Shown here: positions 36,260 through 46,430 of the stretch, piece after piece | Numbering within the stretch: the stretch's first letter is position 1 | Layout: the number at the start of each line of letters is the position of its first letter | Assembly (NCBI RefSeq): GCF_001676725.1 | Contig: NZ_CP016172.1 | Span: forward strand, 4,092,001 to 4,156,000 | Direction of reading: 5' to 3' | Source: Bordetella flabilis | Lineage (GTDB): Bacteria; Pseudomonadota; Gammaproteobacteria; Burkholderiales; Burkholderiaceae_B | DNA: 64,000 bases | Notes under the pieces: model-generated | What the model was told of the DNA's origin: nothing | Database searches by the model: none | What the model saw: only the letters and a program-made list of their open reading frames with translations | Position numbers and translations under genes: made by a program

Positions 36260-37603
36260 ATGGCCGATACCCCGCCCCTTGCCACGCCCAGCCGCCTCTC
36301 TATCGAAGGCCTGCGCCGCGCGCTGAACATACAGCCGGGCGAAGGCCTGGCGGCCCTCTGCGGCTTCGGTTTCTTCTTCTGCCTGTTCACCGGGTATTTC
36401 ACCCTGCGGCCGATCCGCGAAACGCTGGGCATCGCGGCGGGCGTGGATAAGCTGCAATGGCTGTTTACCGCCACCTTTCTGGTCATGCTGGCGGCCGTGC
36501 CCTGCTTTGGCTGGCTGGCGCGGCGCGTACCGCGCGCCAGTTTCGTCACCTGGGCGTACGCCTTCTTTGCCGCGACCCTGGTCGGATTCTCCGCGTGGCT
36601 GCACCAGCAACCCGGTAATGCGTGGGGCGCCCGGGCGTTTTATGTGTGGCTGTCCGTCTTCAACCTCTTCGTGGTTTCGGTGGCCTGGAGCCTGATGGCC
36701 GATGTCTTCCGCACGGGGCAGGCGAAGCGCCTGTTCGCATTCATTGCGGCCGGCGCGAGCACCGGCGGCCTGGCGGGACCGGTCCTCGGCGCCGCGCTGG
36801 CCGGCGTCCTGGGAACGTCGGGGCTGATCCTGCTGTCGGCGATCCTGCTGGGGCTGACCCTGCCGCTGAAGTCCTGGCTGATGCGGTGGCGCGCACACAG
36901 CGGTGCCGGCGCGCCAGACCGCGGCGCGGAGGCGGACACCGATGCCCCGGGGGCCGACTCCCCCGGGCGCCCCATCGGCGGGGGGATCCTGGCGGGCGCC
37001 ACGCGCACGTTTACCTCGCCCTTGCTGCTTGGTGTCGCTGCCTTCGTCATCCTGCTGGCGACCGCCAGCACCTTCCTCTACATGGAACAGGCGCGGCTGG
37101 TCGCCGACACCTTCACGTCGTCCACCGAGCGCATCCGGGTCTTCAGCGCCCTGGACTTCACCGTGCAGGCCCTTTCCATGCTGGCCCAACTGTTTCTTAC
37201 CGGACGGTTGGCGCAACGGTTCGGCGTCACTTTCCTGCTGACCTCCGTCCCGGTGGTCATCTGCGCGGGTTTCCTGGTGCTGGCCGTGGCGCCGACCTTT
37301 GCCGTGCTGGCGGTGGTCATGGTGCTGCGCCGGGTGGGGGAATATGCGCTGGTCCGGCCCGGGCGGGAAATGGTCTTCACCACGGTCGACGCCGAAGCCA
37401 AGTACAAGGCCAAGAACTTCATCGATACAGTGGTCTACCGGGCGGGCGACGCCGCCAGCGCCTGGGTCAAGACCGGCGTCGACGCACTGGGCCACGGTGT
37501 CGGCCTGGTCGCCCTGGTGGGCGCCGTATGCGCCATGCTGTGGGCGGCGTGCGGCTATGCGTTGGGCAGGCGCACCGACGCGCGCCGACCCCGGCATGCT
37601 TGA
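36260..37603 (+). CDS. NTP/NDP exchange transporter-like (ADP/ATP translocase family)
   Basis: A 447-residue membrane protein with about twelve hydrophobic helices. The signature GFFFCLFTGYFTLRPIRETLGIAAGVDKLQWLFTATF matches the TLC/NTT-related MFS branch, as do RVGEYALVRPGREMVFT and KYKAKNFIDTVVYRAGDAAS. Obligate intracellular bacteria use relatives to import host ATP, but free-living proteobacteria have divergent homologues of unknown substrate, so nucleotide exchange is not established. The ATG at 36260 gives a short cytoplasmic start. It lies 61 bases after the aldo/keto reductase and converges on recO, 10 bases away. Confidence 0.82.
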   Translation: MADTPPLATPSRLSIEGLRRALNIQPGEGLAALCGFGFFFCLFTGYFTLRPIRETLGIAAGVDKLQWLFTATFLVMLAAVPCFGWLARRVPRASFVTWAYAFFAATLVGFSAWLHQQPGNAWGARAFYVWLSVFNLFVVSVAWSLMADVFRTGQAKRLFAFIAAGASTGGLAGPVLGAALAGVLGTSGLILLSAILLGLTLPLKSWLMRWRAHSGAGAPDRGAEADTDAPGADSPGRPIGGGILAGATRTFTSPLLLGVAAFVILLATASTFLYMEQARLVADTFTSSTERIRVFSALDFTVQALSMLAQLFLTGRLAQRFGVTFLLTSVPVVICAGFLVLAVAPTFAVLAVVMVLRRVGEYALVRPGREMVFTTVDAEAKYKAKNFIDTVVYRAGDAASAWVKTGVDALGHGVGLVALVGAVCAMLWAACGYALGRRTDARRPRHA

Positions 37604-37613
37604 CGGCAGCTTC

Positions 37614-38201
37614 CTAGAGCCGCTGCAGGTCCATCAGTACGCGCCGGGTCGCCAGCGGCCGCCCGGCGAGATTCTCGGCCAGCCGTTGGCGCAGTTCGTG
37701 GCGCAAACGTGGCTCGATGACGGGGTCGTCGAAATCGGGCACCGGCTCATCGACGCCATAGCCGGTTTCCCGCAGCAGGGTCCATTCGAACCGCCGCAGC
37801 GCGCCGGCGGCCCGCGTGCGGCCCGCCAGCTGCGTCAGGGCCGTGTCGTAGGCGTCATAGAGCACCGGATGCGCGTCCTCGCGCGGCAGCAGGCGCAGCA
37901 GCAATTCGTTCATGTACCACGCGGACATCAGCGCCGTACCGCCCAACGGCCGGATACCGGCGACCTCCGCCCGGGTAAGGGTCTTGACCTCGCCCGCACC
38001 GCTCCAGGACAGGGCCAGCGGCTGGAAGGCCGACAATACCGGCCTCAGCACCGAATAAGGTCGCTTGGCGCCCTTGGCCACCATGGCCAGGCAGCCGTGG
38101 TCGCGGGAAAAAGCCTGCACGATCAGCGACGTTTCCCGCCAGGGCGTCGCGTGCAGCATATAGGCGGGATTGTCCTGGACGCGGGTTCCGCGTTTACTCA
38201 T
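37614..38201 (-). CDS. recO: DNA repair protein RecO, short form
   Basis: A 195-residue RecO, the partner of RecR in loading RecA onto SSB-coated DNA. The OB-fold N-terminal domain is complete (RVQDNPAYMLHATPWRETSLIVQAFSRDHGCLAMVAKGAKRP) and the first helices of the C-terminal domain are clear (YMNELLLRLLPREDAHPVLYDAYDTAL). Most RecO proteins are about 240 residues; here roughly 45 residues of the middle C-terminal domain, often zinc-binding, are missing between RETGYGVDEP and RLRHELRQRL. The start overlaps the era stop by 8 bases. The reading frame itself is intact. Confidence 0.88.
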   Translation of the reverse strand: MSKRGTRVQDNPAYMLHATPWRETSLIVQAFSRDHGCLAMVAKGAKRPYSVLRPVLSAFQPLALSWSGAGEVKTLTRAEVAGIRPLGGTALMSAWYMNELLLRLLPREDAHPVLYDAYDTALTQLAGRTRAAGALRRFEWTLLRETGYGVDEPVPDFDDPVIEPRLRHELRQRLAENLAGRPLATRRVLMDLQRL

Positions 38202-39084
38202 AACCCAGGTCGCGCAACGCGTCTTCGCGATCGGACCAGCCTTTACGCACCTTGATGTACACCTCCAGGTGCACCGGCTTGTCCAGCATCTTGGCGATTT
38301 CCTGGCGTGCTTCCGTGGCGATGCGTTTCATATGCTGGCCACCGGCGCCCAGCAGGATGGGCTTGTGGCTATCGCGCTCGACGATGACGCAGGCCGCGAC
38401 CCGCGCACCCTTGTCGTTTTCTTCCCATTGCTCGATGACGACGGTGCAGCCGTAAGGCAGTTCGTCGCCCACCAGCCGGAAGATTTTCTCGCGGACCAGT
38501 TCGGCCGCGATGAAACGCATGGGCCGGTCCGTGAGGGTATCCGGCTCGAACATATGCTCGCCCTCGGGCAGCCGTTTGGCGACCTCGTCGAGCAGGTCGT
38601 CCAGTTGCCGGTTGCGCGCCGCGCTGACGGGAACGACGGCACCATATTCATGCAGCGCGGTGACCTTGGCCACATAGGGGAACAGGGTGTCCCGGTCCTT
38701 CATGGCGTCGACCTTGTTCACCGCCAGGATGGTGCGCTCGGCAGCCGGCAACAAGGGCAGCAGCTTGGCATCGCCTTCGGACCACTTCCCTGCCTCGACC
38801 ACATGCACGACGACATCGACATCGGCCAGCGCCTGCGTCACGACACGGTTCATCATGCGATTCATGGTGCCGCCATGGCGCGTCTGGAAGCCGGGCGTGT
38901 CGACGAAGATGAACTGGTCCTGGCCGCGGGTGAGCACGCCGTGGATGCGGTGCCGCGTCGTTTGCGCCTTGCGCGAGACGATGGAAATCTTGCTGCCGAT
39001 CAGCGCGTTGTTCAGCGTGGACTTGCCCACATTGGGGCGGCCCACGATGGCGACGAAGCCGCATCGGGAAGGAGCTTGGGTCAT
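38194..39084 (-). CDS. era: GTPase Era
   Basis: A 296-residue GTPase needed for 16S rRNA 3'-end maturation and 30S assembly. G1 is GRPNVGKS (residues 15-22), G3 DTPGF, G4 NKVD, and the C-terminal KH domain ends [38 protein letters not shown]. The start at 39084 overlaps the rnc stop by 4 bases (ATGA), coupling it to RNase III, and its stop overlaps recO by 8, the conserved rnc-era-recO order. Confidence 0.96.
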   Translation of the reverse strand: MTQAPSRCGFVAIVGRPNVGKSTLNNALIGSKISIVSRKAQTTRHRIHGVLTRGQDQFIFVDTPGFQTRHGGTMNRMMNRVVTQALADVDVVVHVVEAGKWSEGDAKLLPLLPAAERTILAVNKVDAMKDRDTLFPYVAKVTALHEYGAVVPVSAARNRQLDDLLDEVAKRLPEGEHMFEPDTLTDRPMRFIAAELVREKIFRLVGDELPYGCTVVIEQWEENDKGARVAACVIVERDSHKPILLGAGGQHMKRIATEARQEIAKMLDKPVHLEVYIKVRKGWSDREDALRDLGYE

Positions 39085-39839
39085 TTGATCTCTTGGGCCA
39101 CGGCCACGGGCAGTGACAGTTGGGCCGTCTTGCGGGCACGCGGCGCGCGGCGCGCGGCCTTGGGCGGGCTGGCGGCCAAGGCCGCGTCCAGTGCCAGCTT
39201 GGCGGCGGACTGCTCGGCGGCGCGCCGGCTGGCGCCCGGTGCGACCACCTTGATGTCCAGCGGCGCGATGGCGCATTCAACTTCGAACTGCTGGCTGTGC
39301 GCGGCGCCATGCGTGGCGATCACGGTGTAGACGGGCAGCGCCATCTTGCGTCCCTGCAGGAATTCCTGCAGTAGCGTCTTCGCGTCCTTGCCCAGCGTCT
39401 TGGGATCTACGGTGGCCAGTATGGGTTGGTACTGTTTGGCGATCACGCGACGCGCGGCGTCGAAGCCGCCGTCCAGGAAGACGGCGCCGAAAAGGGCTTC
39501 CAGCGTATCGGCCAGGATGGACGGCCGGCGGAAACCGCCGCTCTTGAGCTCGCCTTCCCCCAGGCGCAGGTCCTGCGACAGATCGAGCTTTTGCGCGATA
39601 TCCGCCAGCGACGCCTGTTTGACCAGGTTGGCGCGCAGGCGCGACAGGTCGCCCTCGTCGATCTTGCTGAAGCGCTCGAACAGCAAAGAAGCGACCACGA
39701 AATTCAGGACGGCGTCGCCCAGGAATTCGAGTCGTTCGTTATGCCGGGCACCATGGCTGCGGTGGGTCAGCGCCTGCTCCAGCAGCGCTGCATCGCGGAA
39801 ACGGTGGTCCAGGCGGGATTGGAGCGCGTCGAGCGACAT
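39081..39839 (-). CDS. rnc: Ribonuclease III
   Basis: A 252-residue double-strand-specific endoribonuclease for rRNA and mRNA processing. The catalytic signature is [24 protein letters not shown], with the second acidic cluster in [15 protein letters not shown]. The dsRNA-binding domain occupies about 155-228 ([22 protein letters not shown]). A basic tail ([18 protein letters not shown]) extends beyond the usual end. It starts one base after the lepB stop and overlaps era by 4 bases. Confidence 0.96.
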   Translation of the reverse strand: MSLDALQSRLDHRFRDAALLEQALTHRSHGARHNERLEFLGDAVLNFVVASLLFERFSKIDEGDLSRLRANLVKQASLADIAQKLDLSQDLRLGEGELKSGGFRRPSILADTLEALFGAVFLDGGFDAARRVIAKQYQPILATVDPKTLGKDAKTLLQEFLQGRKMALPVYTVIATHGAAHSQQFEVECAIAPLDIKVVAPGASRRAAEQSAAKLALDAALAASPPKAARRAPRARKTAQLSLPVAVAQEIK

Positions 39840-39840
39840 G

Positions 39841-40725
39841 TCAATTGAATCGACCGATCCGGCTTAGATCGGAGAAATTCATCCAAATGAAGAAGGCCTT
39901 GCCCACGATATTACCGTCCGGAACGAATCCCCAATAGCGGCTGTCCGCGCTGTTGTCGCGGTTATCGCCCATGGCGAAATATTCCCCTTCCGGGACCTTG
40001 CAACGGACCCCGTTGCGGCTGTATTGGCAGTTCTGGAGGTGCGGATATTGCCAAATGGGGCCGTACTCCTGGTATTTATCCTCATCCATCAGGATATCGT
40101 GGGTAACGTCGCCCAACTGTTCCTTATAGCGCGCCACGTAGGCCACCCGGTCCGGCTCGAAATAATTGCCGTCCCGCGTACGCGGCACTTCCTTGCCGTT
40201 TACATAAAGTTTCTTGTCGAGGTAGGCGACCTCGTCCCCCGGCAGGCCCACGACGCGCTTGATGTAGTCCACGTCCGGATCCACGGGGTAGCGGAAGACG
40301 ATGACATCGCCGCGTTCCAGCGCACCGGTATTCACGATCTTCTTGTCCAGGATGGGCAGCCGGATCCCACGGCTGAACTTGTTCACCAGGATCAGGTCGC
40401 CCGATTCCAGCGTGGGCAGCATGGAACCGGAGGGAATGCGGAAAGGCTCCACCACGAAGGATCGCAGCAGGAATACGAAGAGGATGACCGGAAAAAAGCT
40501 GACGGCATACTCGACCCACCAGGGCGGACGCGTCGCGACGTCCACCGCCTCGCGGCGCAGGCGTTCGGCTTCCTGTGCATCACCTATCGTGGCGGCGTCG
40601 AAGCGTTCCGCGGCGGCTTCCCCTTTGCGCCGCCGCGCCTTGCGCAGTATGGCGACGTCCAGCAGCCAGATGATGCCCGTGATGACCAGCAGGACGAACA
40701 GAATCAGCGCAAAGTTCCAACTCAT
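39841..40725 (-). CDS. lepB: Signal peptidase I
   Basis: A 294-residue membrane serine protease that removes signal peptides of Sec and Tat substrates. There are two transmembrane segments ([18 protein letters not shown], and [17 protein letters not shown] before the active site), with the catalytic Ser101 in PSGSMLPTL and Lys156 in [12 protein letters not shown]. The C-terminal [17 protein letters not shown] block completes the family. It lies 20 bases after lepA, the pairing known from E. coli, and one base before rnc. Confidence 0.96.
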   Translation of the reverse strand: MSWNFALILFVLLVITGIIWLLDVAILRKARRRKGEAAAERFDAATIGDAQEAERLRREAVDVATRPPWWVEYAVSFFPVILFVFLLRSFVVEPFRIPSGSMLPTLESGDLILVNKFSRGIRLPILDKKIVNTGALERGDVIVFRYPVDPDVDYIKRVVGLPGDEVAYLDKKLYVNGKEVPRTRDGNYFEPDRVAYVARYKEQLGDVTHDILMDEDKYQEYGPIWQYPHLQNCQYSRNGVRCKVPEGEYFAMGDNRDNSADSRYWGFVPDGNIVGKAFFIWMNFSDLSRIGRFN

Positions 40726-40745
40726 AGGTAATGCCCTTCTCGCTC

Positions 40746-42539
40746 TTATTTATCTTCCACTTGCAGGATGGCCAGGAAGGCTTCTTGCGGAATTTCGACG
40801 CTGCCGACCTGCTTCATGCGTTTTTTGCCGGCCTTTTGCTTTTCCAGCAATTTCTTCTTGCGCGTGATGTCGCCGCCATAGCACTTGGCGAGCACATTCT
40901 TGCGCAGCGCCTTCACGTTTTCGCGCGCGATGACTTCGGCCCCGATGGCGGCCTGGATGGCCACGTCGAACATCTGCCGCGGGATCAGCCCGCGCATGCG
41001 GCTCACGACTTCGCGGGCGCGATACCGCGCGTTGCTGCGGTGGACGATCATGGACAAGGCATCGACCTTGTCGCCGTTGATCAGCAGGTCCACCCGCACC
41101 ACGTCGGCCGTGCGGTATTCCAGGAATTCATAATCCATGGACGCATAACCGCGCGAGACGGACTTCAGCTTGTCGAAGAAATCCAGCACGATCTCGGCCA
41201 GCGGGATCTCGTACACCAGGTGCACCTGGCGTCCGTGATAGCTCATGTTCACCTGTGCGCCCCGCTTGTTGTTGCACAGGGTCATGACCGGGCCGACGTA
41301 TTCCTGCGGCATGAACAGCGTGACCTTCACGATGGGCTCGCGGATTTCGGCGATCTTGCCGACTTCCGGCATGCGCGAAGGACTTTCGATGCTCAGGACC
41401 ACGCCATCGCGTTGCTCGACCTCGTACACCACCGAAGGCGCGGTGGTGATGATGTCCATGTCGAATTCGCGCTCCAGGCGCTCCTGCACGATCTCCATGT
41501 GCAGCAGGCCCAGGAAGCCGCAACGGAAACCGAAGCCAAGCGCCTGCGACACTTCCGGCTCGAACATCAGCGCGGCATCGTTGAGCTTGAGCTTTTCCAG
41601 CGAGTCGCGCAGCTGGTCGTATTCGCTGCTTTCCACGGGGTACAAGCCGGCGAACACCTGAGGCTTGACCTCCTTGAAGCCGGGCAGCGCCTGCGCCGCG
41701 GGCTGGCCGACCAGGGTGACCGTGTCGCCGACCTTGGCGTGCGCAAGTTCCTTGATGCCGGCGATGACAAAGCCCACTTCCCCCGCGCTCAAAAGCTGGC
41801 GCGGCACGGACTTGGGCGTGAACACGCCGACCTGTTCGCACAAGTGCGTGGCGCCGGAAGCCATCAGCAGAATCTTGTCCTTGGGCTTGAGCACGCCATT
41901 GACGATGCGCACCAGCATGACCACGCCGACGTAGTTGTCGAACCATGAATCGATGATGAGCGCCTGCAGCGGCTGGGCCGGGCTGCCCTTGGGAGGCGGC
42001 ACGTGGGCCACGATGGTTTCCAGGATGTCGTCGATGCCCATGCCGGTTTTCGCGCTCGCCGCGATGGCGCGCGAAGCATCGATACCGATCACGTCCTCGA
42101 TCTCCTGCCGCGCGCCCTCCGGATCGGCCTGCGGCAGGTCCATCTTATTCAGAACAGGCAGGACCTCGACGCCCAGTTCGATGGCCGTATAGCAGTTGGC
42201 CACCGTCTGCGCCTCCACGCCTTGCGAGGCATCCACCACCAGCAAGGCGCCTTCGCATGCCGACAGCGAACGGCTGACCTCGTAGGAAAAGTCCACGTGG
42301 CCCGGGGTATCGATGAGGTTCAGGTTATAGACCTGGCCGTCCTGGGCCTTGTATTGCAGCGCGGCAGTCTGCGCCTTGATGGTGATGCCGCGCTCGCGCT
42401 CGATATCCATGGAATCGAGGACCTGGGCCGACATCTCGCGATCCGCCAACCCTCCGCAGCGCTGGATCAGGCGGTCGGCCAGGGTCGACTTGCCATGATC
42501 GATATGGGCGATGATCGAAAAGTTACGGATATGCTGCAT
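40746..42539 (-). CDS. lepA: Elongation factor 4 (LepA)
   Basis: A 597-residue translational GTPase. GTP-binding motifs are AHIDHGKS near residue 11, DTPGHVDF and NKMDLP. The LepA-specific C-terminal domain is present ([56 protein letters not shown]) in place of domain IV of EF-G. The ATG at 42539 starts [16 protein letters not shown]; the frame is open upstream but that part is not family sequence. It precedes lepB by 20 bases. Confidence 0.96.
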   Translation of the reverse strand: MQHIRNFSIIAHIDHGKSTLADRLIQRCGGLADREMSAQVLDSMDIERERGITIKAQTAALQYKAQDGQVYNLNLIDTPGHVDFSYEVSRSLSACEGALLVVDASQGVEAQTVANCYTAIELGVEVLPVLNKMDLPQADPEGARQEIEDVIGIDASRAIAASAKTGMGIDDILETIVAHVPPPKGSPAQPLQALIIDSWFDNYVGVVMLVRIVNGVLKPKDKILLMASGATHLCEQVGVFTPKSVPRQLLSAGEVGFVIAGIKELAHAKVGDTVTLVGQPAAQALPGFKEVKPQVFAGLYPVESSEYDQLRDSLEKLKLNDAALMFEPEVSQALGFGFRCGFLGLLHMEIVQERLEREFDMDIITTAPSVVYEVEQRDGVVLSIESPSRMPEVGKIAEIREPIVKVTLFMPQEYVGPVMTLCNNKRGAQVNMSYHGRQVHLVYEIPLAEIVLDFFDKLKSVSRGYASMDYEFLEYRTADVVRVDLLINGDKVDALSMIVHRSNARYRAREVVSRMRGLIPRQMFDVAIQAAIGAEVIARENVKALRKNVLAKCYGGDITRKKKLLEKQKAGKKRMKQVGSVEIPQEAFLAILQVEDK

Positions 42540-42604
42540 AGACGACGTTGGACGACCGGGGCGACGTTGGATGTTGGATGGGGGAAGATCAGGCGCGCAA
42601 CAAC

Positions 42605-42633
42605 AAGGAGGGGGCGCCAAGCGCCCCCTCCTT
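42605..42633 (-). terminator. Stem-loop between mucD and lepA
   Basis: Perfect 13-bp stem AAGGAGGGGGCGC/GCGCCCCCTCCTT with a three-base loop (42605-42617 and 42621-42633), 33 bases after the mucD stop. The minus strand continues GTTGTTG rather than a solid T-tract, so termination may be partial, with read-through into lepA. Confidence 0.6.
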
Positions 42634-42665
42634 GCGGCAACCAGCCATTTTAGCCGGTCTTGCAG

Positions 42666-44162
42666 CTACTTGCCCGGGGGCACCACTGCCCACTGCGTCT
42701 GGTCGCCGCGCCGGACCAGCAAGGCGATCGGCTTCGACCGGTCCGCCTTTTTGGCCACTTCGACGAACTGCTCGGGGCTGGTGATGTCGGTGTCGTTCAG
42801 CGCCATGATGATGTCGCCTTCCTGGATGCCCGCCTGGGCGCCAGGACCCTGCGCGCCGCGCACCATCACGCCACCCTTGATTTTAAGTTTGCTCTGGGTC
42901 CCCACCGGGACGGACACGACGCTCAGGCCCAGGGCGCTCGCGGCGGCCGGTTCCTTCTGCGGGGGGGTCTTTTCGGCCGCGGCGGCCTTGGCCTGCGGGA
43001 TTTCCGCGACCTTGACACTGAGCGTCACGTTCTTGCCCTTGCGCCAGACCTGCAGCGGCGCCACGGTTCCCGGCTTGGTTTCGCCAACCATGCGGGGCAA
43101 GTCGGACCAGCGCGCGATGGCCTTGTTATTGAAGCGAAGGATGACATCGCCAGGCTGCACGCCGGCGGCATCCGCGGGGCTGTCGGCCTCCACGCTGCTG
43201 ACCAGGGCGCCCTCGGCCCGGCCCAGGCCCAGCGCGGTGGCGACCTCGTTGGTGACTTCGCCGATCTGGACACCGATGCGGCCTCGGGTCACCTTGCCCG
43301 TCGCGCGCAGTTCATCCACGACACGCATGACCTCGTCGATCGGGATGGCCAGGGAAATCCCCATGAAGCCGCCGCTGCGCGAGATGATCTGGGAATTGAT
43401 ACCGATGACCTCGCCCGACAGGTTCAGCAGCGGGCCACCGGAGTTGCCGGGGTTGACCGCCACATCGGTCTGGATGAAAGGCAGATACTCGCCCGTATCC
43501 CGATTGATCGCGCTGACAATACCGGCGGTTACCGTGGAATCGAGGCCAAATGGCGACCCGATGGCCAGCACCCACTGCCCTTTCTTGATCTTGCTGTCAT
43601 CGCCGATCGGCAGGAAAGGCATGTTCTTGGCGTCGATCTTGAGCAGCGCCACGTCGGTACGGTCGTCCGTGCCCACCACCTTGGCCTTGAACTCCCGGCC
43701 GTCGGTCAGCGTCACGAAGATATCCGTGGCGTCGCTGACCACATGGTTATTGGTCAGGACATAGCCATCGGCCGAAATGAAGAAGCCCGACCCCACGCCG
43801 CGCGGCACCGTGCGTTCCTGGGGCTGCTGCGGCTGCTGCTGCCGATCGCGCGGGCGCTGTCCCGGCAGCTCCGGCATGCCGGGCGGCTGGAAGTCCGGGC
43901 CGAAAAAGAAGCGGAACAGGTCATAGGGGTCCTGCGGCCCGCTGCGCACCGGCACCGTGGCGGTGGTACGGATGTTCACGACCGCCGGGTCGGCCTTCTC
44001 CACGATGGACGTGAAGTCGGGCACCATCATGGTCGGCGTGCTGGTTTCGGTCTGCGCGGCGCCGGCGGCGCCGCTGAATAAGGCGCCGCTCACCATGGCG
44101 CCGGTCAGCAATACGGCGAGAAGCCGCCGCACGGTTGTGTTCGACAAGCTGGACAAATTCAT
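42666..44162 (-). CDS. mucD: Periplasmic serine protease MucD/DegP-like
   Basis: A 498-residue HtrA-family protease and chaperone that clears misfolded periplasmic proteins. A signal peptide (LLAVLLTGAMVSGALFSGAAGAAQ) is followed by a trypsin-like domain with catalytic His140 (NNHVVSD), Asp170 (DRTDVALLKI) and Ser241 (NPGNSGGPL), then two PDZ domains (about 270-370 and 400-490). The Q-linker near 105-117 (RQQQPQQPQE) is in the LA-loop region. It ends the rpoE-rseA-rseB-mucD block, starting 37 bases after rseB, the arrangement seen in Pseudomonas alg genes. Confidence 0.94.
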   Translation of the reverse strand: MNLSSLSNTTVRRLLAVLLTGAMVSGALFSGAAGAAQTETSTPTMMVPDFTSIVEKADPAVVNIRTTATVPVRSGPQDPYDLFRFFFGPDFQPPGMPELPGQRPRDRQQQPQQPQERTVPRGVGSGFFISADGYVLTNNHVVSDATDIFVTLTDGREFKAKVVGTDDRTDVALLKIDAKNMPFLPIGDDSKIKKGQWVLAIGSPFGLDSTVTAGIVSAINRDTGEYLPFIQTDVAVNPGNSGGPLLNLSGEVIGINSQIISRSGGFMGISLAIPIDEVMRVVDELRATGKVTRGRIGVQIGEVTNEVATALGLGRAEGALVSSVEADSPADAAGVQPGDVILRFNNKAIARWSDLPRMVGETKPGTVAPLQVWRKGKNVTLSVKVAEIPQAKAAAAEKTPPQKEPAAASALGLSVVSVPVGTQSKLKIKGGVMVRGAQGPGAQAGIQEGDIIMALNDTDITSPEQFVEVAKKADRSKPIALLVRRGDQTQWAVVPPGK

Positions 44163-44199
44163 TCAATGCTCCGCGCAAGCCCTCTTCGGGGTTTGCTGT

Positions 44200-45300
44200 T
44201 CACTTCGGCGCCGCGGGGGGCGGGACATATTCGGTAGCTTTGGCGAGGCGTTCCAACGTGGACGCCGGGACTTCGCCGAGAACGGTCATCCAATAATCCG
44301 CAACCCGCATGCCGTACACATTGATGGGCCCGCGCCGGTAGGCGCCGTGCGGCTGATGCCGATTGCGCTTTTTATCATAAGGCTCGATGAACACCGAGAT
44401 GGCGGCCAGCCCATCCGACAGCACCAGTTGGCTGACCGCATCGCCGTGCGCCATGACCCGTGCGACCTGCGAAACCGGCGCGAACCCCGGCGGAAACGGA
44501 ATGCGCCACCCCTCGGCCCCCAGATCCACGGGCTTCATGGCCGACTGCACGACCTTCCAATCCTGTACGCTCCAGCGCGACTCCAGCTGCTTGGGGTCCA
44601 CGGCCTGGCCCACCCGGAGGACGGTGAATGCGACCTGCTCCACCACCGTGCTGGGTCCGGCCAGCGTCTGTGCCTTCAGCAACAGGTCGTTTTCGGTGTC
44701 GGCGCAAAGGCGATAGCCATAGCGCTCCTTGTCCAGCGGTTCGATGGTGATGATGCGGCACTCGCGCCCGGCCACCCGGTGCAGGGGCGCCTGGGTGAGT
44801 ACGCGATAGTACTTGGTCACACCGGCCGGCGAACCGAGCAGCAGGCCGGGAAATTCCTCCGCACGCTTGTGCTGGATCAGCACGGTCTTGCGGTCGGGCA
44901 CCAGGCACTTGACGTCGTCGTTATGGCGCAGGTATTCGCGCGGCTGACCGTCCAAAACCTCCAGGCGCTCGCGCTCGCCGCTGCCGTCGACCATATGGAC
45001 CACGCGGGAAGACTGTATGGTGTCGCCCTGCTGGTAGGTAAAGATGCCCGCATAGTCGAGCTTGCGCGCCGCGTCCTGGATGCGCGCGAGCAAGGCCTGG
45101 GCCTCCGCCTCGGAAACCGGGACACTTCCCCCCACCGGCGCCATCTGCGCCTCGGAAAGGCGCGTGGTCGCGGCAAACAGCAGCACGGCCGCCAGGGTCG
45201 TCAGCGTTGGGAGACCGAATCCATTGCGCACGCACCGCCAGCGCAAGGCCGGACGTACGGGCGGACGGAGCGGCTGCACAACAGCCAGCGCATCCGTCAT
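44200..45300 (-). CDS. rseB: Sigma-E regulatory protein RseB/MucB
   Basis: A 366-residue periplasmic protein that shields the anti-sigma factor RseA from proteolysis and senses LPS or mislocalised lipoproteins. An uncleaved-looking basic N-terminus of about 30 residues precedes the signal core (LTTLAAVLLFAATTRLSEAQ). The two MucB/RseB domains follow: ARKLDYAGIFTYQQGDTIQSSRVVHMVDGSGERERLEVLDGQPRE, and a smaller C-terminal domain (VQDWKVVQSAMKPVDLGAEGWRIPFPPGF). It starts inside the rseA stop (TGATG), so the two are coupled. Confidence 0.93.
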   Translation of the reverse strand: MTDALAVVQPLRPPVRPALRWRCVRNGFGLPTLTTLAAVLLFAATTRLSEAQMAPVGGSVPVSEAEAQALLARIQDAARKLDYAGIFTYQQGDTIQSSRVVHMVDGSGERERLEVLDGQPREYLRHNDDVKCLVPDRKTVLIQHKRAEEFPGLLLGSPAGVTKYYRVLTQAPLHRVAGRECRIITIEPLDKERYGYRLCADTENDLLLKAQTLAGPSTVVEQVAFTVLRVGQAVDPKQLESRWSVQDWKVVQSAMKPVDLGAEGWRIPFPPGFAPVSQVARVMAHGDAVSQLVLSDGLAAISVFIEPYDKKRNRHQPHGAYRRGPINVYGMRVADYWMTVLGEVPASTLERLAKATEYVPPPAAPK

Positions 45301-45818
45301 CAGCGCCCCGTCCCGACATCGAAGGACACCTGCCGGATGGCCGTGGGACCGGCCAGCTGGCGATGCGCTTCCAGATAGTCGCTCAAGCTTGAATCGTCCG
45401 TAGTGGCCGTACTGGCGTCGGCCAGCACACGCGTTTCCGCGGTCGGCGCGTCGGCGCTGCCCGACATGTACGGCTGGGCCACCCAGGCGACGGACGCCAC
45501 CGCGGCCGCTGCCGCGAATCCGGACAGGCCGAAACGCCATACGGGCCGCAGCGCCGGGCGCCGGCGAGGCGCCACGATGGGCAGCTCGTTGGCGAGGGCG
45601 ACCGACAGACGGGCGCGGAATGCCGGGGACGGGTCGATCGAGAGCTCGGGATTGCGCAGGACATCACCGATGAGGTGATACGTGTCCCAGGTTTCCTTCC
45701 CTTCCGCGACGTCGAGCCCGTCCAGCCATTCCTCGGTGCCTTCACCGTCCATCCAGGCCGACACCGATTCTTCCCAACTGGTGTCCTCGGCGCGCACGGA
45801 AGCAGATGTTCGTTGCAT
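45300..45818 (-). CDS. rseA: Anti-sigma-E factor RseA/MucA
   Basis: A 172-residue single-pass inner-membrane anti-sigma factor. The cytoplasmic domain (about 1-90; WEESVSAWMDGEGTEEWLDGL, WDTYHLIGDVLRNPEL, SPAFRARLSVALANE) matches RseA_N, which binds RpoE. A transmembrane helix follows (RFGLSGFAAAAAVASVAWVAQPYM), and a short periplasmic tail (about 60 residues) is the expected target of DegS-type cleavage and RseB. It begins 12 bases after rpoE and overlaps rseB by one base. Confidence 0.92.
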   Translation of the reverse strand: MQRTSASVRAEDTSWEESVSAWMDGEGTEEWLDGLDVAEGKETWDTYHLIGDVLRNPELSIDPSPAFRARLSVALANELPIVAPRRRPALRPVWRFGLSGFAAAAAVASVAWVAQPYMSGSADAPTAETRVLADASTATTDDSSLSDYLEAHRQLAGPTAIRQVSFDVGTGR

Positions 45819-45830
45819 GACTGCAGCTCC

Positions 45831-46430
45831 TTACCAACGACGATCGGGATCGTTCCCGAGCAGCGGACGCAGGCGCGCGGCCACCGCTTCCCGGGCCCGG
45901 AATATCCGCGACCGGACTGTACCGATCGGACAACCCATGCTTTGCGCGATGTCTTCGTAGCTCATACCTTCAATTTCCCGCAGAACGATAGCCATGCGCA
46001 ATTCCTCGGGCAGGCCCTGTATGGCCGCGTTGACCGTCTCCGCGATTTCGCGGCTGGCGACCATGGATTCCGGGGTGCTGATATCGCTTAGGTTGTCCGT
46101 TTCGTTAAAAGTTTCACCGTCCTCGTTTTCGAGGGCGTTGGGCGTGCTGGGACGGCGGCCATTGGAGGCCAGCCAGTTGCGCGCGGTGTTGATGGCGATC
46201 CGGTAAAGCCAGGTATAGAAGGCGCTGTCGCCGCGGAATTGCGGCAAGGCGCGATAGGCCTTGATGAAGGCTTCCTGGGCGACATCCTCGACTTCCGCCG
46301 GGTCCCGGATCATGCGCGAGAGCAGCCGCATGATCTTGCGCTGGTACTTCAGGACCAGCAGGTCGAAGGCTTTTTTATCGCCACGCTGCACACGGGCGAC
46401 CAGTTCGGCGTCGATGTCGCGTTCGCTCAT
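45831..46430 (-). CDS. rpoE: RNA polymerase sigma factor RpoE (sigma-E/AlgU)
   Basis: A 199-residue ECF sigma factor for envelope stress. Region 2 is VQRGDKKAFDLLVLKYQRKIMRLLSRMIRDPAEVEDVAQEAFIKAYRALPQFRGDSAFYTWLYRIAINTARNWL and region 4 is EELRMAIVLREIEGMSYEDIAQSMGCPIGTVRSRIFRAREAVAARL. The start at 46430 is standard (MSERDIDAELV). It overlaps the stop of the small upstream membrane gene by 4 bases (ATGA) and is followed by its regulators rseA, rseB and mucD, so it is likely autoregulated. A sigma-E promoter was not confidently identified. Confidence 0.96.
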   Translation of the reverse strand: MSERDIDAELVARVQRGDKKAFDLLVLKYQRKIMRLLSRMIRDPAEVEDVAQEAFIKAYRALPQFRGDSAFYTWLYRIAINTARNWLASNGRRPSTPNALENEDGETFNETDNLSDISTPESMVASREIAETVNAAIQGLPEELRMAIVLREIEGMSYEDIAQSMGCPIGTVRSRIFRAREAVAARLRPLLGNDPDRRW

